Positions 17,460 to 26,348 of a stretch of DNA of 62,347 nucleotides are shown here, in pieces (the first letter of the stretch is position 1; every line of letters begins with the position of its first letter). This DNA is from an uncultured Lachnospiraceae bacterium. GTDB taxonomy: Bacteria; Bacillota; Clostridia; Lachnospirales; Lachnospiraceae. The position numbers and the translations under genes were made by a program. The notes beneath the pieces were generated by a model. It searched no databases, was not told where the DNA came from, and was given only the letters and a program-made list of their open reading frames with translations. The stretch is taken from positions 1-62,347 of the forward strand of contig CAJUKV010000020.1 of assembly GCA_910587305.1 (NCBI GenBank), written 5' to 3'.

Positions 17460-18853
17460 TTAACCCCTTCTCGGGTATCCTCCAAAATAATACCCTTGCT
17501 CAAAAGCTCGTTCCTGATTTCATCGGCTCTCCCGAAATTTTTGGCCTTTCTTGCCGCCTGGCGTTCTTCTATCAGGGCCTCAATGTCCCCGTCTAACATT
17601 TCCTGCTTTTTCTCCACAATAAGCCCGCAGATATCGGAGAGCATCACAATTTCGTTTTTCAGTTCCGTAAGAAATTCCCTGCTGCGTCCGGCGTCCGCAT
17701 GGGTGTTTGCAAATTTAACCAGCTCAAAGATGGCGGCGATTGCGTCCGCCGTGTTAAAATCGTCGTCCATAGCCTCGTCAAATTTGACGATGTATCCCTT
17801 CGCCTCTTCCAAAAACTTTTTTTCCTCTTCGCTCATTGTATCAGATGAAGCGTTTTCAAGCAAATAGTTTAAATTGCCAACGCTGGTCACAATTCTGTCG
17901 TAGCCATTTTGGGCCGCCTCCATCAGCTCCGCGCTGAAATTTAAAGGACTTCTGTAATGGGCCGAAAGCATAAAAAAGCGAAGCACCTGCAAATCGTACT
18001 TTTCGCTGATATCCCGCACCGTAAAGAAATTCCCCAGAGATTTGGACATCTTTTTGTTATCGATGTTCAAAAAGCCGTTGTGCATCCAATATTTTGCAAA
18101 AACTTTTCCGTTGGCTGCCTCCGACTGGGCGATTTCGTTCTCATGATGGGGAAAAATCAAATCCTCCCCTCCTGCATGAATGTCAATCTCGTCTCCCAGA
18201 TATTTTTTGCTCATCACGGAGCATTCGATGTGCCAGCCGGGACGGCCCTTGCACCAGGGCGACTCCCAGTAAGGCTCCCCTTCCTTTTTAGGCTTCCATA
18301 GAACAAAATCAAGAGGGTCCTCCTTCTGATCTTCCCCTGTCACCAGAAGAGAACGGTTTCCTCCCTGTAAGTCGTCCAGATTCTTGTGGGAAAGCTTGCC
18401 GTATCCCTTAAAGCTTCTGGTTCTGTAATAGACGGTTCCGTCTTCCGCCGTGTAGGCATAGCCTTTTTCAATCAGGGTGTTAATCATATCCAGCATACCG
18501 TCGATTTCCTCGGTTGCCTTGGGGTGGGTGGTGGCGGGTTTTACATTCATGACCTGCATATCCTTTTTGCACTCCGCAATGTAGCGCTCGGAAATGACGG
18601 AGGCGTCCACCCCTTCTTCCATTGCCTTTTTGATAATCTTATCGTCCACATCGGTAAAGTTTGACACAAAGTTTACCTCGTATCCCTTGTGCTCCATGTA
18701 CCGCCTTGCCGTGTCAAACACAATCATGGGGCGGGCGTTTCCGATATGAATTAAATTGTATACGGTGGGGCCGCACACATACATTTTTACTTTGCCCTCC
18801 TGCAAAGGTACGAATTCCTCTTTCCGCTTGGTTAATGTGTTGTAAATTTTCAT
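17444..18853 (-). CDS. cysS: cysteine--tRNA ligase
   Basis: 469 residues from the ATG at 18853, which is preceded four bases away by GAGGAG and gives the usual MKIYNTLT start; the ATG at 18865 lies within that ribosome site region. HIGNARP is the HIGH motif and KMSKSLGN the KMSKS motif. CGPTVYNL, ECSVMSKKYLG and GGEDLIFPHHENE hold the zinc ligands that select cysteine. It follows cysE, so serine acetylation and cysteinyl-tRNA synthesis are encoded together. Confidence 0.96.
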   Translation of the reverse strand: MKIYNTLTKRKEEFVPLQEGKVKMYVCGPTVYNLIHIGNARPMIVFDTARRYMEHKGYEVNFVSNFTDVDDKIIKKAMEEGVDASVISERYIAECKKDMQVMNVKPATTHPKATEEIDGMLDMINTLIEKGYAYTAEDGTVYYRTRSFKGYGKLSHKNLDDLQGGNRSLLVTGEDQKEDPLDFVLWKPKKEGEPYWESPWCKGRPGWHIECSVMSKKYLGDEIDIHAGGEDLIFPHHENEIAQSEAANGKVFAKYWMHNGFLNIDNKKMSKSLGNFFTVRDISEKYDLQVLRFFMLSAHYRSPLNFSAELMEAAQNGYDRIVTSVGNLNYLLENASSDTMSEEEKKFLEEAKGYIVKFDEAMDDDFNTADAIAAIFELVKFANTHADAGRSREFLTELKNEIVMLSDICGLIVEKKQEMLDGDIEALIEERQAARKAKNFGRADEIRNELLSKGIILEDTREGVKWKRA

Positions 18854-18917
18854 CTTTCTCCTCATTTCCGGTAAACAAAGTTTACCTTTGCTTTATTTGC
18901 GCATATCAAGTTTGTGG

Positions 18918-18992
18918 ATGCAGCGCAGACACAAACTTGTGAGTGAAAGGTTGAAATCCTTTCACTCTTCCCGACATGCCGCTTTGCGGCAC
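18918..18992. other. cluster of short hairpins between cysE and cysS
   Basis: The 325-bp cysE-cysS gap holds no gene. It contains dyads AAGTTTGTG/CACAAACTT, GAGTGAAAGG/CCTTTCACTC and TGCCGC/GCGGCA in close succession, followed by the second 88-bp structured repeat. These could attenuate or process the cysE-cysS transcript. Confidence 0.5.
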
Positions 18993-19014
18993 AAACAATA
19001 CATGAATTATTTCA

Positions 19015-19101
19015 GAAGAATCGCCCAAGGCGATTCTTCGAGAGATGACTTAGATTTTCTTAGGCGGCGTCCTTTGACGCCTTAGAAAATCTTCATCTCT
19101 T
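19015..19101. repeat. 88-bp structured dispersed repeat, copy 2
   Basis: Second copy of the element at 4373-4460, in the same orientation, with one single-base gap and about four substitutions. The substitutions mostly sit in loops or leave the arms pairable, suggesting the folded form matters. Confidence 0.8.
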
Positions 19102-19190
19102 CTTCACACTTTCCTCCTGACGCTTATGACCCGGATATGCGGCAGGCAGCCCTTGGCGGACTCTTACCTGCATATCCTTGATATTTCCGT

Positions 19191-19868
19191 TTACTTTGTT
19201 TGTTCCTGCTTCTTTCGTGCCCTAAGCTGCCTCTCTAAGTCAATCACCCGATTGGTAAGCTCCGCATTTGCACGGTGCAGATTGCCCAAATCTTCCTTAA
19301 CCGGGTCCGGCAGGTTCACCTGGTCAAGCTCATCTTGAGGGAGCGCCTTATTATTTCGCTTTACCACCCTTCCGGGCACGCCAACCACCGTTGAATTAGG
19401 CGGCACTTCCTCAAGCACAACGCTTCCTGCCCCTATTTTAGAATTGTCTCCTATGGTGAAAGAACCTAAAACCTTAGCGCCGGCGCTGATCATCACATTG
19501 TTTCCAATGGTAGGGTGGCGTTTTCCCTGTTCTTTGCCGGTTCCTCCCAGGGTCACCCCCTGGTACAAAGTCACATTGTCGCCAATAACTGTAGTCTCCC
19601 CAATAATAACACCATTTCCGTGATCAATAAAGAACCCTTTCCCAATCTGCGCGCCGGGGTGAATTTCAATTCCTGTTTTCCGCACTCCCCGCTGGGAAAC
19701 CCATCTCGCCAGAAAATAATGCTTTTTCAGGTACAGCTTATGGGCGATACGATAATGAAGCATCACCTTAAAACCAGGGTATAAAAATACCTCCATGGCG
19801 GAATGGATAGCCGGATCGCGCTGCCTGATTACTGCAATTTCTTCCTTTATTTTTTTGATAAATCCCAC
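19191..19868 (-). CDS. cysE: serine O-acetyltransferase
   Basis: 225 residues. An N-terminal helical part (RDPAIHSAMEVFLYPGFK) is followed by a left-handed beta helix of hexapeptides such as IGNNVMISAGAKVLG. GFFIDHGNGVIIGET holds the catalytic His/Asp region, and GGTGKEQGKRHP is the loop of the acetyl-CoA site. It makes O-acetylserine for cysteine synthesis. The C-terminal tail is long and charged. Expression is very probably controlled by the T-box leader just upstream, which reads uncharged tRNA-Cys. Confidence 0.96.
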   Translation of the reverse strand: MGFIKKIKEEIAVIRQRDPAIHSAMEVFLYPGFKVMLHYRIAHKLYLKKHYFLARWVSQRGVRKTGIEIHPGAQIGKGFFIDHGNGVIIGETTVIGDNVTLYQGVTLGGTGKEQGKRHPTIGNNVMISAGAKVLGSFTIGDNSKIGAGSVVLEEVPPNSTVVGVPGRVVKRNNKALPQDELDQVNLPDPVKEDLGNLHRANAELTNRVIDLERQLRARKKQEQTK

Positions 19869-19950
19869 TGAAAATACTCCTTTATTCCGTGTTCAGGGCT
19901 AACTTCCGGAAAAAGTCTTCTTAGCATCGCTTGGCGGGCCGGCTTTTTGT

Positions 19951-20255
19951 AAAAAAAATAACTTCCTCTGTAAGAGACGAAGTTATCCGCGGTTCCACTC
20001 TATTGAGAGATACTCTTTGTATCTCCACTCATTGCACGTAACGTGTGAATACGTGTCCTGCTACTAAGGATTCTTTCAAACCGCTTTCATTCGCAGAACC
20101 TGCTCCCGGATGCACTTCCATTATCGCCACGGGAAATGCTTTCAGCCGGTAACATTTCCTCTCTGTACGGATGGCGTCTGTGATAATGTACTCTTCCCGT
20201 TCCTTGCATTTGGCTGTTTCTATTCCCGCCCTGATTTGCCGGAAATTCTTTTTAC
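19951..20255 (-). promoter_or_regulatory. T-box riboswitch leader, cysteine specific
   Basis: On the minus strand the leader contains AGTGGAACCGCGG (T-box, ~19987-19999) followed by a terminator: ATAACTTC pairing with GAAGTTAT at 19951-19986 and a run of eight T. Upstream are an AGUA-type stretch (GAAGAGTACA) and GAAGTGCATCC, in which TGC at 20112-20114 followed by A fits a specifier loop for cysteine. Uncharged tRNA-Cys should favour antitermination and expression of cysE and genes behind it. Confidence 0.92.
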
Positions 20256-20261
20256 AATATC

Positions 20262-20290
20262 AGCATATTCAAAAGTTTTGATTTTGTCAA
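20262..20290 (-). promoter_or_regulatory. promoter of the cysE T-box leader
   Basis: Minus strand TTGACA (20285-20290), 17-bp spacer and TATGCT (20262-20267). Start of transcription would be near 20255, giving a leader of ~305 nt before the terminator and ~390 nt before cysE. Confidence 0.85.
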
Positions 20291-20516
20291 CATGATTTTT
20301 GACCTTAAGGGCATTTGCATCCTTTTCGGCCAAGAGATACCCACACCGAAATTCCTATTATTTTAAACTTTATATTGCCCAAAAGTCAATGTATTTTGGG
20401 TTTTTCATGAGTCCGAAGCCGGTAAAAAAAGTGGGCAAAATGCCCTAAAAAATATTGTATGGCAAGAAAATATATGTTATAATGCACAAAAGCGGTTTGG
20501 ATAAGGGGGGATTTAT

Positions 20517-23429
20517 ATGTTCCGCATCAATAAGATTAAAACCCTGCGAAGCATAGCTGTCTGTTTATGTATTTGTTTTGGGTTATGGCTATTTGCAGAT
20601 TTGTGTCTGAGCACGGTTTACGCAGCCGACAAAAGAGTTGTAAAAGTAGCGTTCTTTCCTATGTCCGGTTATCACAACAAAAATGCGGATGGCAGCTTGG
20701 GCGGCATGGATGTGGAATATTTGGATAGCCTGCTTAAATATGTCGACTGGAAAATTGAATTTGTGGAATGCGCAAGCTGGGACGAAGCTCTGCAGCTTTT
20801 AGCGGAACGGAAAATTGATTTGGTGGGAAGCGCGCAATACTCCGAGCAGCGGGCTTTAGAATACCAGTACGCAGACCTTGCCAGCGGATACACTTTCGGC
20901 ATCATTGCCACCAATGGAACCAGCAGCTTAGCTTATGAAGACTTTGTGGCCATGAAAGATATTACTTTCGGCATGGTAAAGACTTACGTGCGCCGGCAGG
21001 AATTCATGCACTATCTCCAAAGTAACGGTATCTATTCGCCTAAGATTCGGGAATATGATTCCACCGCGGAATTAAAAAAGGCTCTGAAAACAAATGAGAT
21101 TGACGCCATGGTTCACACTTTTATGGAAATCGACGATGGCCAGCGTGTGATTGGCCGTTTTGCCCCCAGACCTTTTTACTATATCAGCTATCAGGGCAAC
21201 GACGACGTCATGCGCGAACTCAATCAGTCCATCGTGGATATGAAAATGAACGAGCCCGCCCTGGAAACCGAACTGATGAATAAATATTATCAGAGCCGTC
21301 TCGACAAGACAATCATCTTTACCCTGAGCGAAAAAGCATATATTGCAACTGCCGAGCCGTTGGTAGTAGGCTATTTTGACGGTTATTATCCTTTTATCTA
21401 TGACGAGCAGGGCACCTGCAAAGGACTGACCCGGGAACTTCTGGAAAATGCGGCGGGACTGGCTGGACTGACTCTTGAATGGAAAAAGCTTAACAGCCCT
21501 GATCAGGCCAGCCAATCACTGGCGGAAGGTTCTATTGACATAATGTCTTACTGCGTCCATTCATACGAAGAGACCAATGAGTACGATCTGGTAAGATTAA
21601 AAGAGTATACCCAGGTTCCTCTGCTGCTTGTAATGGAAAAAAATAAGGAATCCGGTTCCATCCGGACGCTGGCCGCGGTAGAATACCTTCGCAAAGAAGC
21701 GCATCAGGTGGCCGGGCTTGAAGGCAACACCTCGCTCATGATATTTGATACCCAGCAGGATTGTCTGGATGCCGTTAAGAAAGGTATTGCGGACGCCGCC
21801 CTGTGCGACGGCTATCTTGCCGAGTATCAGCTAAATGCGGATATGAGCTACTACAATTTAGAGATTAGGCGGGTGCTCAATCAAGAGCACGGCGTGGCCA
21901 TGACGATACGCGGCGAAGACACTGAGCTTGAAGGCATCCTGAATAAAATCCTCATGACCATAGACGCCAAAGCTGTGAGCGATTATATGATGGAGCGTAA
22001 TACTTACGCCATGGGCAGCCTGGGCAAGTTCATCCAGGATAACAGCGTAGCCATCATCCTTATACTCGTCTTATTGTTAAACGGCGTTGTTTTGGTGACA
22101 ATACATATCATCCGTGATACGAAAAAAATTCAGAAATTAATGTATAAAGATGTAGATATCGATATCTGGAATCTCAACCATTTAATTTACATCGGTCAAA
22201 AGCGCTTAGATGCCGACAAAGGTAAGCATACCTACGCCATCGCTTATTTTAACATCGTCCGCTTCCAGCACTATAAGATTCTTTACGGCTGGAGCAACGC
22301 TTACAAGCTTATGGAGGCTATTGCGAAAGAGCTGTCCCGATGTATACAGGATACGGACGATATCTGTGCAAAAGCAGACGGAGATCACTTCGTCCTCCTG
22401 CTGTCCGCCACTCCTGAGAATATCGAAAAGCGGCTGAAAAGCATTTGCTTCCAAGTTGAGTCCTATGTTGTCCGGCGAATTGGCAACCCCATTGAACTGC
22501 AGGTCGGCGTTCGTTTCATTCCTCCTGATATCACGGATCTCAGAAATGCCATTGCCCGTGCAAATCAGGCCCTTGATTTTATCCAACCGGATCGCGGCGA
22601 AAAAATCAAAATATTTGACGAAACGCTCGAACAAAGCGTCAAAGAACGGCACGAGCGGCGCAAACTCTTAGATGCTATCGGGGTTGAGGAGAATTTCGTC
22701 GCCTATTATCAGGCGAAAATCGATATCCGTACGGAAAAAATCGTCGGTGCGGAAGCCCTCGTCCGCCTTTTGGATCCCTCCGCAGGCGGCATGGTCAGGG
22801 CCCCGGGATTCTTTATATCTTACTATGAACAGACCGGAAAAGTAATGGAAATTGATTTCTTTATATTCAACTGTGTCTGCCGGATGCTCCGCAGGCGCCT
22901 GGATCAGAATCAGGCGGTGGTTACCATCTCCTGCAACTTTTCCCGGCTGCATTTTATAAAACCCGACTTTGTCGATCATTTGATAAGCGTCATCGAAAAA
23001 TACAGGATTCCCAAGGATCTGATTGAGGTGGAAGTCACGGAAACCATTGTGATGGAAGAGATTCAGCAAAAGCTTGTGGAGCAGACAATGCGTGAGCTTA
23101 GCGCGAAAGGGATCCACCTTTCCATTGACGACTTTGGTTCCGGTTACTCTTCCCTTGGCGTTATTGAAAAAATACCGGCGTCGGTTATCAAGCTGGACCG
23201 TTCCTTCCTGCTGAATCAATCTGACCGGAATCGTCAGGTGAAGATTATGAAACGGATTGTCAATCTTGCGGATGATTTGAATGCGCAGATTGTCTGTGAG
23301 GGCATAGAAACCGATTCCGACGTAGATCTAATGTGGAAGATTGGCGCTCATGTAGCGCAGGGTTACCGTTATGCTAAGCCGGTACCTGAAAGCGAGTTTG
23401 AGAAACGCCTGACGGAAAATTTGTCTTAA
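20517..23429 (+). CDS. membrane receptor with two solute-binding domains, degenerate GGDEF and EAL domain
   Basis: 970 residues. A signal segment (CLCICFGLWLFADLCLSTVY) precedes two bacterial solute-binding family 3 domains (~38-265 and ~275-500). A transmembrane helix ends near 532. The GGDEF domain (~545-700) has ADGDHF at the active loop, so cyclase activity is unlikely. The EAL domain (~715-960) keeps EALVR, the Asn of SCNFSRLHF, VEVTET, DDFGSGYSSL and CEGIE, so it should hydrolyse cyclic di-GMP. The likely role is sensing an extracellular small molecule to lower cyclic di-GMP. Single gene with its own terminator. The start is an ATG with GGGGG upstream. Confidence 0.92.
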   Translation: MFRINKIKTLRSIAVCLCICFGLWLFADLCLSTVYAADKRVVKVAFFPMSGYHNKNADGSLGGMDVEYLDSLLKYVDWKIEFVECASWDEALQLLAERKIDLVGSAQYSEQRALEYQYADLASGYTFGIIATNGTSSLAYEDFVAMKDITFGMVKTYVRRQEFMHYLQSNGIYSPKIREYDSTAELKKALKTNEIDAMVHTFMEIDDGQRVIGRFAPRPFYYISYQGNDDVMRELNQSIVDMKMNEPALETELMNKYYQSRLDKTIIFTLSEKAYIATAEPLVVGYFDGYYPFIYDEQGTCKGLTRELLENAAGLAGLTLEWKKLNSPDQASQSLAEGSIDIMSYCVHSYEETNEYDLVRLKEYTQVPLLLVMEKNKESGSIRTLAAVEYLRKEAHQVAGLEGNTSLMIFDTQQDCLDAVKKGIADAALCDGYLAEYQLNADMSYYNLEIRRVLNQEHGVAMTIRGEDTELEGILNKILMTIDAKAVSDYMMERNTYAMGSLGKFIQDNSVAIILILVLLLNGVVLVTIHIIRDTKKIQKLMYKDVDIDIWNLNHLIYIGQKRLDADKGKHTYAIAYFNIVRFQHYKILYGWSNAYKLMEAIAKELSRCIQDTDDICAKADGDHFVLLLSATPENIEKRLKSICFQVESYVVRRIGNPIELQVGVRFIPPDITDLRNAIARANQALDFIQPDRGEKIKIFDETLEQSVKERHERRKLLDAIGVEENFVAYYQAKIDIRTEKIVGAEALVRLLDPSAGGMVRAPGFFISYYEQTGKVMEIDFFIFNCVCRMLRRRLDQNQAVVTISCNFSRLHFIKPDFVDHLISVIEKYRIPKDLIEVEVTETIVMEEIQQKLVEQTMRELSAKGIHLSIDDFGSGYSSLGVIEKIPASVIKLDRSFLLNQSDRNRQVKIMKRIVNLADDLNAQIVCEGIETDSDVDLMWKIGAHVAQGYRYAKPVPESEFEKRLTENLS

Positions 23430-23435
23430 AAAATC

Positions 23436-23482
23436 ATGGCATATTTGGAATCTAATTCCAAATATGCCATAATCCGTTTTTT
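23436..23482 (+). terminator. rho-independent terminator of the EAL gene
   Basis: A perfect 16-bp stem (ATGGCATATTTGGAAT with its complement, three-base loop) at 23436-23470 is followed by CCGTTTTTTAT. Confidence 0.88.
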
Positions 23483-23563
23483 ATAAAACATATCGTTTTA
23501 CAAGCTTTCTTAACAATTGTTTTTACAGCTCCTGAGTCCGCAGTCCATACCTATCCCTTAAGA

Positions 23564-23836
23564 TTATGAACGGATTCCTGACATCCGCCACTCATGCCCA
23601 TAGTAATTGTATCGTAATTGGAATGTCTTCTGAGCGCCGTAGAGAGACGCCGAGCACACAAAATTTGCGCCAAGGGAGCTATGCTGCTGATCCGTTGAGA
23701 TAATCTTATCTATATTAATTGTAACGATTTCATTATTCCGATCCCGGAAACGAAATCTCATGGGCGTTATCTTTCCATTGGTATCCGTGCAGGATATCAT
23801 CTGTACCGGAATGTCAACACACAAAATACTTTCCAC
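23564..23836 (-). CDS. small conserved protein, function unknown
   Basis: 90 residues with a GTG start, eight bases behind a strong AGGAGG. The protein is beta-rich (PVQMISCTDTNGKITPMRF, then RFRDRNNEIVTINI), with no transmembrane segment. I do not recognise a functional domain. The ribosome site and clean ORF support a real gene. It is convergent with the EAL gene. Confidence 0.6.
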   Translation of the reverse strand: MESILCVDIPVQMISCTDTNGKITPMRFRFRDRNNEIVTINIDKIISTDQQHSSLGANFVCSASLYGAQKTFQLRYNYYGHEWRMSGIRS

Positions 23837-23939
23837 GTCGGGTTCCTCCTACATATTTTATCTATGTAGAATGTATTTTATCACGTCGAACATTTGTTTG
23901 TAAATTGAAATACGCAAGTTTCCGGAAATTACCTGCAAA

Positions 23940-24422
23940 TCATAAATCCAATCTCATATAAATAGATGTACTCATGGGGCTGTTGTTATAACAATCTATT
24001 GTATAAAATCCAAATTTTTCATACATATGAATTGCTTTCTCCAAAAAGGGAAGGGTATCTAACAGCATATGGGAATAACCAATTTCTTTTGCGTCAGTTA
24101 TAATTTTCCGTACCAGGAGTTTACCAATATTTTCCCCTCTGAACTGCGGTCTTACATAAAGGCGTTTCATTTCACAATTCTTTTCATTAAATTTTTTTAA
24201 TCCTATACAGCCTGCGGCCTCTCCGTCACAATACGCCAAATACAATCTTCCGAAAGGCATACCGTATTTTTCTTCCAAATGATTTATTTCTTCATCATAA
24301 TGTTGTATATCAAGATAATTTTGAAACGAACTGTCATTCGCTATCAGCATATTTGTATATTCCGAAAATAACGTACTTATTTCTTGTGTGTGCATGTACG
24401 CTAAAACAATTTCTATATTCAT
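23940..24422 (-). CDS. GNAT family N-acetyltransferase
   Basis: 160 residues. The acetyl-CoA binding loop is RPQFRGENIGKLLVRKII (Q/RxxGxG/A type). It follows the beta strand CEMKRLYVRP and precedes YSHMLLDTLPFLEKAIHMYE with the usual FYEKxGF-like MYEKFGF. Substrate not predictable. Monocistronic; AT-rich compared with neighbours. Confidence 0.88.
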   Translation of the reverse strand: MNIEIVLAYMHTQEISTLFSEYTNMLIANDSSFQNYLDIQHYDEEINHLEEKYGMPFGRLYLAYCDGEAAGCIGLKKFNEKNCEMKRLYVRPQFRGENIGKLLVRKIITDAKEIGYSHMLLDTLPFLEKAIHMYEKFGFYTIDCYNNSPMSTSIYMRLDL

Positions 24423-24499
24423 GGGGCTTTCTCCTAAAAGTAATTTTTATAACCTGCCACAATCTTCTTTATCCATACTTTGTCCGTGCCTTCAACTTT

Positions 24500-26230
24500 T
24501 CAAACTTCGCAAGAATTTCCCCCGATCAACACCTTCTTTCCGCAAAATGCAAATCCATATTTGCGGATACGCTCTTTTGGCATTCCCTTTGCAACAAGGT
24601 TCGCCTGATAGTCTTTTTCTTCTATCTGCCGCAGCGCTGCCTGCACCGTATCGGACAAATCTTTTTCATCCTCATCCTGTACTTTAAATTCAATAATAAT
24701 CGCATGAACCGCCCTGCTGTGCGCCGCTGTTTCCTCCATAATCCGGGGTTCCAATACCACATCGTACCGTCCAAACCCGCTCTCCCGATTTGAAGTGATG
24801 ACGTATCTGTCAACAAGCTCCACCATAAGCCCCAATACAAACCCATGATAAAACCGTTCCGGCGCTCTTTCGGAAGGTTTGTTTCCCGCATCAAAACTGC
24901 TGAACATCTCCGCAGATACTTTGTTCATATAAATATTCATCGCTTTTATATCATCTGATAACAGCGCTTTTATAAAATCGTTATAGTCGGATAATGCCTG
25001 TGCAAACCATCCCTGCACCATACGGATAAACATGACGCGCGTTTCGAAATTGGTCAGTTCCAGTTCATATTCCTCTTTCCAGATACCGTATTCCGTCGTG
25101 TATGCTTTATAATCCTTCACTTTCAAATAACCGCTGGCCAGCAACAGGCTCCAGATGGCGTTCTTCTTTACGGACAACTGGTCGTAAATGATTTGCTCAT
25201 CTATTTCCATACGAATCGTTTCTCCTTGCAGCAAATGTTCAAATGTTTTCTTAACCTCAGGATTGCCCTCCCGTATCAGCTTGTTCACCAGACTGTTAGA
25301 ACTGGTATTCGCCCAGTAACAGGCGGTTTTCCTTTTATCCAGAAAATTGATGACCGACCACGGATTATAAATATCTTTCCTCTTTCCAAAGGAAAAACCG
25401 TCATACCAGTCTTTTATCTGCTGCTCCCGGTAGGAGAGCCCATATTCTTTCAGCGCAGCAAATACTTCTTCTTCCGTGAACCCAAAACAATCGCTATATT
25501 TATCGGAGGTTGTCGTTACCACTTCCAGATTATTCAAATCTGAAAAGATAGACTCCTTACTGATTCTGGTAATTCCAGTCATCACAGCCCGTTCCAGATA
25601 AGGATTCGTCTTAAAAGTGGAATTAAACAGACTTCTCGTAAACGCTGACATTTCGCTCCAATATCCGTTCACATACGCTTCCTGCATGGGCGTATCGTAT
25701 TCATCCAGAAGGATAATCACTTTTTTCTGATAAAAACGGAAAAGGAAATCTGACATCTTGTGAAGCGCCCATATTGCCACATCATCTTCCATATCGTAAG
25801 TTACACTTCGAAAATACGCTTTCTCATTTTCCGACAAGAGCCCGCTCTCAAGTAAAAATAGATTTTTATTATAAATATCTTCTATAATCCGGTTAATGGA
25901 GCGCCTTGTCCCTGTGTAACCGGGTTCTTTGACATTTGCAAAAGAAAGATTGATGACCGGATACGTCCCCTGCAGTTCCCGGTACTTTTCCTCCCGCCAT
26001 ATGAAAAGCCCCTCAAACAAATCCCCACGGTCCGCATAGTTAACGGAAAAGAATTTCTCCAGCATATTCATATTCAGCGTTTTTCCAAAACGACGTGGGC
26101 GGGTGATCAACGTGACGCTGTCCATACTCTCCCACCACTCTTTGATAAACTTCGTTTTATCTATATAAAAAATATCATTGACTCTGATTTTCTCAAAATC
26201 CTGATTCCCTATGCCAACCGTCCTTGCCAT
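24500..26230 (-). CDS. AAA-ATPase / PD-(D/E)XK nuclease-like protein (DUF1703 type), paralogue A
   Basis: 576 residues. An N-terminal AAA-ATPase-like domain has TRPRRFGKTLNM as the P-loop and ILLDEYDTPMQEAY as Walker B. The C-terminal PD-(D/E)XK-like domain has GFGRYDVVLEP and AIIIEFKVQ giving the D...ExK core. Start MARTVGIGNQDFEKIRV is shared with the genes at 26349 and 32006. Members of this family occur in many copies in gut Bacteroidetes and Firmicutes and their role is unknown; a link to mobile DNA or defence is speculation. Residues ~95-170 differ strongly from the paralogues. Confidence 0.9.
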   Translation of the reverse strand: MARTVGIGNQDFEKIRVNDIFYIDKTKFIKEWWESMDSVTLITRPRRFGKTLNMNMLEKFFSVNYADRGDLFEGLFIWREEKYRELQGTYPVINLSFANVKEPGYTGTRRSINRIIEDIYNKNLFLLESGLLSENEKAYFRSVTYDMEDDVAIWALHKMSDFLFRFYQKKVIILLDEYDTPMQEAYVNGYWSEMSAFTRSLFNSTFKTNPYLERAVMTGITRISKESIFSDLNNLEVVTTTSDKYSDCFGFTEEEVFAALKEYGLSYREQQIKDWYDGFSFGKRKDIYNPWSVINFLDKRKTACYWANTSSNSLVNKLIREGNPEVKKTFEHLLQGETIRMEIDEQIIYDQLSVKKNAIWSLLLASGYLKVKDYKAYTTEYGIWKEEYELELTNFETRVMFIRMVQGWFAQALSDYNDFIKALLSDDIKAMNIYMNKVSAEMFSSFDAGNKPSERAPERFYHGFVLGLMVELVDRYVITSNRESGFGRYDVVLEPRIMEETAAHSRAVHAIIIEFKVQDEDEKDLSDTVQAALRQIEEKDYQANLVAKGMPKERIRKYGFAFCGKKVLIGGNSCEV

Positions 26231-26261
26231 TGCATCTGTCTCCTTCTATGCTCAAACCAAC

Positions 26262-26340
26262 GCACTACAACCTGACCCAAATAAACCGAAATCCAAATTT
26301 TTCCATTTTGTGCAAGATTTTATTGTTAAGCGCCTGACTA
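26262..26340 (+). repeat. dispersed repeat upstream of paralogue A (inverted relative to 40201-40287)
   Basis: Contains CCATTTTGTGCAAG and TTGTTAAGCGCCT, matching with substitutions the reverse complement of 40201-40287. Both copies conceptually encode PNxxxPxxKFxHFxQxFxVKxL, so they may be remnants of one former coding sequence or a mobile-element end. Confidence 0.5.
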
Positions 26341-26348
26341 TTTCTTTT

